From Pseudoxanthomonas sp. PXM02 (GTDB lineage: Bacteria; Pseudomonadota; Gammaproteobacteria; Xanthomonadales; Xanthomonadaceae), in contig NZ_JACVAK010000004.1 in the NCBI RefSeq assembly GCF_014851805.1, forward strand, positions 213,082 to 277,081: a DNA stretch of 64,000 nucleotides, written 5' to 3'. Of the stretch, positions 58,555 through 64,000 are shown piece after piece. Within the stretch, counting starts at the first letter, position 1. Each line of letters starts with the position of its first letter. A program made the translations under genes and the position numbers. Under the pieces are notes generated by a model that saw only the letters and a program-made list of their open reading frames with translations, was not told where the DNA came from and made no database searches.

Positions 58555-59154
58555 TCACGCAGATGAGGTTTTGCGACGTCGTAAGGTGGTAGCGGTTAAG
58601 TAACGAGCCGCCCAGAGCAGTCCGGGCAGTGCAACTGCCCACGCCGAGCCCAGCCAAAGCAGACCCACCCATTCCGGATTTACCAGCGCCACAGATCCCC
58701 AACCTCGTGCCGCCGCAAGGTAAGCGAGCGGTCCGCCGATGCCGCCCACTATCATCGCCAACCACAACCGACGCTGCAGACCGTGCATCGACACGGTCAG
58801 GGTGACTGCCAGCGCCGCCCACAGCGCGAGAATCCAGGGTGCAGCGATCGCGCTACCCAGTGGGGCAGCGCGATACACCAGCCATCCTTGTGAGCCGGCT
58901 ACGCCGTCCACCAGCAATCCGCAGCCGATGGCTGCTACAACCAACTTGAGCTCTACCAAAGGCGTGCGCGCCACTCTTAGATGAAGGCCGACGAAGACAG
59001 CGCTCGCCAGTACGCCCGGCCACGCCATGTCTTTCCCAGCTGCAATGACTGCGACCAGCCATACAAGTTGATTGCCCAGCACATTGACGAGGATGGGCAA
59101 TACGCCATGCCGCTGCGGAGCGCTTAGTTCGACAGGCGTATGACGCTCGCTCAT
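58555..59154 (-). CDS. DUF2878 membrane protein
   Basis: The 199-residue inner-membrane protein has about six helices and the DUF2878 pattern (LVNVLGNQLVWLVAVIAAGK, GVLASAVFVGLHL, AIGCGLLVDGVAGSQGWL, GGIGGPLAYLAAARGWG). DUF2878 genes often travel with TspO, cyclopropane-synthase-like methyltransferase and photolyase genes in light-regulated clusters. ATG 59154 is preferred; the upstream extension is hydrophilic. It is probably cotranscribed with tspO. Confidence 0.82.
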   Translation of the reverse strand: MSERHTPVELSAPQRHGVLPILVNVLGNQLVWLVAVIAAGKDMAWPGVLASAVFVGLHLRVARTPLVELKLVVAAIGCGLLVDGVAGSQGWLVYRAAPLGSAIAAPWILALWAALAVTLTVSMHGLQRRLWLAMIVGGIGGPLAYLAAARGWGSVALVNPEWVGLLWLGSAWAVALPGLLWAARYLTATTLRRRKTSSA

Positions 59155-59215
59155 AGCGTGTCCAATAGTAGGAAGACCGGGAGTACGCCCCCGGTCTTCG
59201 TCCACGCAAGAACCC

Positions 59216-59812
59216 TCAAGGCGAAGGTTCGTAGAAGTACGTATTCACCCTCGCGGTCCCTATTGGCAATCCGGCCTGGAATGCGGTGACATTGAAGACA
59301 GTATTCAGCGCGACAGCAGCATCGGCGTTGAGAGTCAGCTGCACGTCATTCAGCTGCACCGAGCCCGCGCGCGAATGCAGCCCTCGGACGATGGGAGCGC
59401 TGACCAGCGTGATGTCGAACAACGGCAGCCGTCCCAGCACGCTGTCATTGACTTTCACCAGCCCGGTGAGTACTGGAGCAGCGCCGGTCGTATCGATGGT
59501 GTAGCTACTGAGGTTGACCTGAGTGCCGCCCGCTTGCAGGGACAATCCGCCGGCATGATCCACTTCGCCTTTCAGGTTGCCCAGATCCAGTTCGCCTCCC
59601 GGAATGGGAAAGGCGGCGTTGGCCCCACGCAAGCGGGCCGGATAAGAGGCACGCACTGAAACACCAAGGGAGGTAAGTGCACCGACAAAGTCGCCGGAAA
59701 GCTGCACACGGGTGTCGCCGCCCAGCGTATTGACCGTGGGCGCGGCCAAGGCGGATGCGGGGATGAGGGCTGCCGTAACGAGGGCATAGCAGCAAAGCCG
59801 AAGCGTATTCAT
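59216..59812 (-). CDS. secreted beta-rich hypothetical protein
   Basis: The 198-residue protein has a signal peptide (LCCYALVTAALIPASALA|A) and a beta-strand-rich mature part (VQLSGDFVGALTSLGVSVRA, VKVNDSVLGRLPLFDITLVS, VQLNDVQLTLNADAAVAL). I know no family for it. It lies 61 bp upstream of the DUF2878 gene on the same strand, so it may be the first gene of that transcript. Confidence 0.75.
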   Translation of the reverse strand: MNTLRLCCYALVTAALIPASALAAPTVNTLGGDTRVQLSGDFVGALTSLGVSVRASYPARLRGANAAFPIPGGELDLGNLKGEVDHAGGLSLQAGGTQVNLSSYTIDTTGAAPVLTGLVKVNDSVLGRLPLFDITLVSAPIVRGLHSRAGSVQLNDVQLTLNADAAVALNTVFNVTAFQAGLPIGTARVNTYFYEPSP

Positions 59813-60157
59813 GGTCTGTGTTCCTGTGATGTAAGTACTCAGGGGAAGAACCTTCAACAAGGACACGCGAGATCGGTCATGCGAGCGGCAGGGATTACAC
59901 GACCTGCCTCAGCAAACGGCGCGTGAGACGTTTGGTGCTGCGCTTACGAAAGGCGGTGTCGGATAGATGCGGCTGCAAAGCAAGCAGCAACGTGTGCCGA
60001 CTAGCGGCGCCAGCCGATACAGCAACGTGCATAACGCGTGAGGTCTTTTGAAACCCCGCTTACATTCGCGCTCTCCCTTGAATCTTCTCCTTCGGTCAGC
60101 GCGTAGCGGATTGGCTTACAGACAGTAAGCAGCTGACTCAACCCCTGGGAGTGGCAC
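59813..60157. other. gene-free divergent intergenic region
   Basis: The 345 bp between the secreted protein (minus) and the outer-membrane barrel (plus) contain no gene I can support and no strong repeat. Promoters for both must lie here. Confidence 0.4.
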
Positions 60158-60940
60158 ATGAATACCAAGATTCTTGGCGCATTGATGTTGGTGGTGGCCG
60201 GCCCCGTCTACGCGGCAGGTCCAGAAGAAGGCAAGTTCTCCATGTCGGTTTCGGGCGGCGTTGACATGCCGATCAGCGGCGACGTCCACTCCGGCGCTGT
60301 GGCGCAGGTGCCGGATCTCGGTCCGTTGAATCCCGCACTTGCAGGTGTCAGTGCGGAGTTGCGCATTCGCTCCCGCAGCCACGAGCAGATCTACGGCACG
60401 GCCAGGTCGTTGGGCTTGGAACTGGGCTATGGACTGAGTGATCGGAGCGAAGTATTCCTTCAGGCGAGGGAGACCAGCGCCGACGAAGGCCGCGTGCGCG
60501 TCGGTGCGGCATACGTGCCGGCGCTCGATGCCGAGCTAGACGTCTTCGGAAGGTTCTCGAGCTATGACGCGTACACGTGGGAGGCGGGTTACCGGCGCTT
60601 CTTTCGCGGCGGTGGCCGGGTCAGGCCGTTCTTTGCGGCACGCCTGGGTGCGACCGAAACCGACGTGATCCGGGCCACCTTCGAGATCCCCGACGCCGCG
60701 ATCACGATCCCGAATGCGCCTTTCTACGAGAAGGGCTGGGCGCTGAGCGGGGGGCTTGAGGCCGGCGCACAGATCTCGTTCACCGAGCGCTTCAGCATGA
60801 CACTCGCTGCAGGGGTGAACTACATCGACGATCTCTCCGACGACGATTCCGCGATCGGCGGGCTCGGTCTGGCGGCCATCAACGACACCGGCAGTCGCGT
60901 CTCAATACCTCTTTCCATCGCCGGCCGCTGGGACTTTTGA
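60158..60940 (+). CDS. outer membrane beta-barrel protein
   Basis: The 260-residue protein has a signal peptide (ALMLVVAGPVYA|A), Gly/aromatic strands (FSMSVSGGVDMPISG, LGLELGYGLSDRSEVFLQ, FFAARLGATETDVI) and a C-terminal SIAGRWDF. An acidic YIDDLSDDDSA loop could bind cations. The family is not identified; size and pattern suit an 8-10-stranded barrel. Its ribosome site is CTGGGAGTGGCAC. A strong terminator follows. Confidence 0.8.
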   Translation: MNTKILGALMLVVAGPVYAAGPEEGKFSMSVSGGVDMPISGDVHSGAVAQVPDLGPLNPALAGVSAELRIRSRSHEQIYGTARSLGLELGYGLSDRSEVFLQARETSADEGRVRVGAAYVPALDAELDVFGRFSSYDAYTWEAGYRRFFRGGGRVRPFFAARLGATETDVIRATFEIPDAAITIPNAPFYEKGWALSGGLEAGAQISFTERFSMTLAAGVNYIDDLSDDDSAIGGLGLAAINDTGSRVSIPLSIAGRWDF

Positions 60941-61003
60941 AAACATCCAACGGCGGGCACGGCAACGTGGCCGTCGCCAACGCTCGACGTTGATCACTGA
61001 CGC

Positions 61004-61036
61004 AATGGAGGCGCCCATCAAGCAGGCGCCTCCATT
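61004..61036 (+). terminator. terminator of the 60158 barrel gene
   Basis: AATGGAGGCGCC and GGCGCCTCCATT (61004-61015, 61025-61036) pair over 12 bp with a 9-nt loop, followed by AATCC. It is a stable stem with a short AT flank on both sides, so it may work in both directions. Confidence 0.75.
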
Positions 61037-61047
61037 AATCCAGATCC

Positions 61048-61075
61048 ATGTCCGTTATCGGTCGACAGCGGACGT
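61048..61075. repeat. dispersed TGTCCGCTTT-type repeat
   Basis: ATGTCCGTTATCGGTCGACA followed by GCGGACGT is a diverged copy of the imperfect palindrome, 12 bp after the terminator. Confidence 0.6.
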
Positions 61076-61202
61076 CGGCCGACTGGCTTGTTCGAACCCC
61101 TACTTTGGGAGGGCACGGCAACTGCATCCTTAAAGTCGTACCTGCGATGGCCGATACTTAGGGAGAATTTCCAAATGCTAGAACTCACTCTTGCTCGCGC
61201 GG

Positions 61203-61775
61203 TTATATCGGCTTCAAGACGCCGTGCTTGCGGAAGGGCCGTATGACCTTTGGAGCTGGCATGCCTTCACAGTGCGTGACGCATTTCTCGCCAGACTGAG
61301 CTCTTACACATTCGATCCAAGGCCGGCGGCTCACTCTACACTTGAAGCTGTTCCCTAGTTCGGCTTTCCAAGCTTGCTCGCTGTCAACAATGGTTCCGTC
61401 AGCACTATGGAACTGCGCGGCAATGATCCTGCGAGCTTGCCTCGAGCAAAGGTGTCCACGCATCGATCTCGCGGAAGGAAACAGGTAGTCCGTAGCTTCC
61501 AACTTGGCGAGTTCGACCCATGCGCGGATAGCAAACAGTCCGTCGTCATCCACATGGATCTTTCGAAGTCCACCTCCATGGAGAAAGTAGAGTGAAGCCG
61601 AATCGTCGGGGCGGGGAAGTAGATCTCCCGCCTGCAACTTGACTAGACGCTCCATGCTCAATGGCGGCGCGGCGTATAGCTCAATGAGCACATAGTCTCT
61701 AAGTCTTCCTTCTGAAATTAGTCTTCTGAGAACAGGTGGAAGGTCTTCGTCGCTGAACTCCGTACGCGTACTCAT
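61203..61775 (-). CDS. degenerate tyrosine-recombinase-like protein
   Basis: The 190-residue protein contains YVLIELYAAPPLSMERLVKL, then ASLYFLHGGGLRKIHVDDDG, RAWVELAKLEATDYLFPSAR and SRQARRIIAAQF. This follows the order of the phage-integrase fold (tGlRisEll.L, strand pair, yLFps) but without a clear Arg/His/Tyr catalytic set and with a Cys-rich C-terminus. A perfect AGGAGG lies before ATG 61775. It may be a decayed integrase or a repurposed DNA-binding protein. Confidence 0.55.
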   Translation of the reverse strand: MSTRTEFSDEDLPPVLRRLISEGRLRDYVLIELYAAPPLSMERLVKLQAGDLLPRPDDSASLYFLHGGGLRKIHVDDDGLFAIRAWVELAKLEATDYLFPSARSMRGHLCSRQARRIIAAQFHSADGTIVDSEQAWKAELGNSFKCRVSRRPWIECVRAQSGEKCVTHCEGMPAPKVIRPFRKHGVLKPI

Positions 61776-62128
61776 GAACGCGCCTCCTGGTGCTCGCCTA
61801 CGCATTTCAACCTCAATACAAAGAAAATCGAAACGCGAACGCTATACCCAAAGACATCTTCTATCGGGCTATAGCTTGACCCAGATGCACTGAACGCACA
61901 TATCGGAATCTGTGCGCGCGTCCAAAGAAGTGCAGCGCGATGGGTTGTGACGCATGGGCTATGCTTGGTACACGTGGGTGCTTGCCCAATGTCTTGAGAC
62001 AATCTGCCTCGTACATCTAGTTGAGCACGGGTCCCTCAGACGGGCCGTTTGCACCGTCCATCGCTAAGCAGAACTAACAAGATGACTGCTGACTTACACT
62101 GAGCACCCTGAATTGATGAGGCAGTAAA
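61776..62128. other. gene-free divergent intergenic region
   Basis: No gene, repeat or convincing promoter was recognised in these 353 bp between the integrase-like gene and the EAL gene. Confidence 0.4.
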
Positions 62129-63715
62129 GTGATAGTTCGCCGATCAGTTCATGACCGTATTGCTGAGGCAGTATGCTTCCAACACATAGCGCCCGTCTTT
62201 CAGCCTATCGTCCATCTTCGTTCCACCCGAACGGTCGGGTTTGAGGTGTTGGCTCGCTGGACTGACAGCGAACTCGGTCCAGTCTCCCCTGAAGAGTTCA
62301 TTCCCGCAGCACAGGCAAAGTCTCTTCTCGCAATTCTGACCTACAACTTGATCCGAAGCGCGTGCACTTCAGCTAGCGCGTGGCCCCATGATTTCTACCT
62401 GGCCTTCAACGTCCCACCCAGCCTGATGCAGGATGTTCAGGCGATGACCCTGCTAGCGGATGCAGTTACTGAAGCGGGCTTCGCTTTCAGCCGCGTTCGA
62501 ATTGAGATGACGGAGGCGGAGCTGGTTGAAGACGAGCAGGCAGTTAGGCGTGCCGTCCAATTACTTAAGAAGAAGGGAATGAAGGTCGTCCTGGACGACT
62601 TCGGAGCGGGCTTCTCGAGCCTAGCAAGGCTCAACGAGATTGATTTCGACGAGATCAAGATAGATGGTGGGTTCATCCGAAGAATTGACATCGACGCTGA
62701 TAGCAGAAGAATCATTTCTGCAATTGTCGGGCTGGGTCATTCTCTTGAAATTCCAGTGGTTGCCGAATCCGTCGAGACACCGGAACACGCTGATTTTCTA
62801 AGGCGGCTCGGCTGCGAGTACGGCCAGGGCTGGCTATTTGGGCGGCCGGCTGCAGCGGAGGATGCGCATCTTTTTCTGGGTCCGGGAGCGACTCCGGTAA
62901 GCGTCGAAAGTTCAGTCACCCTGTCCCCATATCACCGCCAGTATCAGCTGGAAACGTTGTACACGGCTTCGCCTGTGGGTCTCTGTTTCGTCGATACCGC
63001 CAAACGCCATGTCGCAGCGAACGGGGCGTTTTGCAAAATGCTCGATAAGCCACCCGAGCAAGTTGTGGGCAGAACAATTCGGGAGATTTTTAGTACAGAA
63101 GTGGCGACGATGATTGAGGAGATCGTCGATAGAAAGCTACTTGGCGAGCAAGGAGATCCTCTGGAGTTTCAGTTTCCCGGGACTCAGGAGATTTACCTCA
63201 TCTATCACCACAGAGTCGTGGATGACGCAGGCTTGCTTCTTGGTCTTTCGGTCGTATCGCTCGACATAACAGCGCGAAAGCGTGCGGAGCTGGCACTTCA
63301 CGACAGCGAGCGTCAGTACAGGAACTCTGTTGAACTCAGTCCGACCGTCATGTGGATAGCCGAGCCGGACGGTTCACTTAGCTATATCAGCCCGATGGCC
63401 GACGAACCGCAAGGCCGTAGCCTCGAGGACCGACTTAACTCCTGGTACTTGAGGATGAACTCGGATGATCGCGCGCGGGTTCGTGAGCATTGGTTGGCCT
63501 GGCTACCCACGGGCTTGCCGTTCGAAACGCGGTTCCGTGTGGAGTGGCCTGTGGGCACTTGGCGTTGGGTTCGTAGCCGAGCGCGCCCTCAAATTGTAGA
63601 TGGCGTAGTAGAGCGATGGTTCGGAGCCTTCTCCGATATCACTCGCGAGGTGGAGCTAGAGCAAAGGGTCGCAGAGCTGGAAGCTGTCTTGGGAAGTCCA
63701 AGACCTGGCTCCTGA
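62129..63715 (+). CDS. EAL-PAS-PAS cyclic-di-GMP phosphodiesterase
   Basis: The 528-residue protein has an N-terminal EAL domain (about 15-245) with all metal and catalytic residues in place: Glu39 in the variant motif EVL, Asn94 (FNVPP), Glu126, Asp156/157 (DDFGAGFSS), Lys177 (IKID), Glu213 and Gln233. It should therefore hydrolyse cyclic di-GMP. Two PAS domains follow (about 270-395 and 400-515), ending in a short coiled coil. EAL is usually C-terminal to sensor domains, so the order is reversed. The start is GTG 62129 after GATGAGGCAGTAAA. Confidence 0.9.
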   Translation: MIVRRSVHDRIAEAVCFQHIAPVFQPIVHLRSTRTVGFEVLARWTDSELGPVSPEEFIPAAQAKSLLAILTYNLIRSACTSASAWPHDFYLAFNVPPSLMQDVQAMTLLADAVTEAGFAFSRVRIEMTEAELVEDEQAVRRAVQLLKKKGMKVVLDDFGAGFSSLARLNEIDFDEIKIDGGFIRRIDIDADSRRIISAIVGLGHSLEIPVVAESVETPEHADFLRRLGCEYGQGWLFGRPAAAEDAHLFLGPGATPVSVESSVTLSPYHRQYQLETLYTASPVGLCFVDTAKRHVAANGAFCKMLDKPPEQVVGRTIREIFSTEVATMIEEIVDRKLLGEQGDPLEFQFPGTQEIYLIYHHRVVDDAGLLLGLSVVSLDITARKRAELALHDSERQYRNSVELSPTVMWIAEPDGSLSYISPMADEPQGRSLEDRLNSWYLRMNSDDRARVREHWLAWLPTGLPFETRFRVEWPVGTWRWVRSRARPQIVDGVVERWFGAFSDITREVELEQRVAELEAVLGSPRPGS

Positions 63716-63811
63716 GAAAAGGAATCTTCCGAGCGCGTCCAACCAGCATTGTGACTGCTTGAACACAACCAGTGCGGTATTCCCTATCGATGTCGACGCG
63801 CTCGTGCCCCT

Positions 63812-63827
63812 GCCACTACGTAGTGGC
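63812..63827. repeat. 16-bp perfect palindrome
   Basis: GCCACTACGTAGTGGC lies between the EAL gene and the IS30-type transposase. IS30 elements often target palindromes, so it may mark a target or an old end. Confidence 0.5.
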
Positions 63828-63862
63828 CCCCCCGGCGGCCAGCGGGTAAGTGCGGTTGCTCA

Positions 63863-63887
63863 GTGTCCGCTTCCGACCGCGGATTCA
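63863..63887. repeat. dispersed TGTCCGCTTT-type repeat, partial
   Basis: GTGTCCGCTTCCGACCGCGG followed by ATTCA matches the left part of the dispersed palindrome; the right arm is degraded. Confidence 0.5.
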
Positions 63888-63896
63888 TATGATCGA

Positions 63897-63937
63897 CGCA
63901 ACACACGGATAGCTGCGTAGGCAGCAGGAGTGTTGCG
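63897..63937 (+). promoter_or_regulatory. inverted repeat covering the transposase ribosome site
   Basis: CGCAACAC (63897-63904) and GTGTTGCG (63930-63937) can pair and would bury the AGGAG ribosome site just before the transposase ATG, a common way to keep transposase expression low. It may also be part of the element's left end. Confidence 0.5.
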
Positions 63938-63938
63938 G

Positions 63939-64000
63939 ATGAAGCGCAGGAAAAGGATCTACTACACCGACACCCAGAAGGCACTGATGTGGGATCGCTG
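63939..64000 (+). CDS. IS30-family transposase, N-terminal end (partial)
   Basis: Only the first 20 codons are in the window: MKRRKRIYYTDTQKALMWDR. This opening (basic start, IYYT, then a helix with MWDRW) is the N-terminal helix-turn-helix entry of IS30-family transposases common in xanthomonads. The ribosome site AGGAG precedes the ATG. The rest of the gene and the right end of the element lie beyond the edge. Confidence 0.72.
   Translation, partial: MKRRKRIYYTDTQKALMWDR

Noticed and set aside
63784..63984. 66-codon minus-strand frame at the right edge
   Set aside because: It covers a palindrome, a dispersed repeat and the IS30 start; no coding character.

Overview
The window is a high-GC chromosomal segment from a gammaproteobacterium of the Xanthomonadaceae/Lysobacteraceae. 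A Pseudoxanthomonas- or Lysobacter-like genus is my inference. The basis is two TonB-dependent receptors, a TPR-sulfotransferase, an E3 subunit with N-terminal lipoyl domains, GTAG-headed REP hairpins, a BPSL0761-type protein and the uniformly GC-rich codon use of the housekeeping genes. No rRNA, tRNA or CRISPR array was seen.

Bases 1-21750 hold transport and central metabolism: a DMT transporter end, ompW, a LacI regulator with a probable operator/promoter controlling a fused GH65 disaccharide phosphorylase/beta-phosphoglucomutase, a TonB receptor and an MFS permease (a sugar-utilisation locus). Then come a DMT permease, a DNA-deoxyinosine glycosylase, aceF-lpdA, a secreted CxC protein, a porin-like barrel, and a second TonB receptor followed by a TPR-sulfotransferase.

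Bases 21900-31150 hold the complete F1Fo ATP synthase operon atpIBEFHAGDC, with intergenic hairpins and a REP doublet, then a GtrA-like membrane protein and glmU. Bases 31740-40321 are one minus-strand operon: membrane-fusion protein, ABC ATPase, three MacB/FtsX-type permeases, an NtrC-type response regulator and its histidine kinase. A -24/-12 (sigma-54) promoter sits just upstream, with a cluster of GTCC/GGAC palindromes behind it. The palindromes overlap the promoter of the divergent glmS.

From the glmS stop codon (42333) to the end, the DNA becomes accessory in character: visibly lower GC, many short hypothetical genes, orphan signalling proteins, a truncated gene, a degenerate integrase-like gene, dispersed repeats and the start of an IS30-family transposase at the right edge. 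Embedded in it are a hemerythrin, a GAF histidine kinase, an AsmA-like protein, two paralogous OmpR-type regulators, a BON protein, a large KatE catalase, a BLUF photoreceptor, TspO, a DUF2878 protein and an EAL-PAS-PAS phosphodiesterase. This points to stress and light sensing. The most novel observation is a family of about 110-residue proteins present in four diverged copies within 14 kb (44269, 51679, 52356 and 57476), to which I can assign no function.
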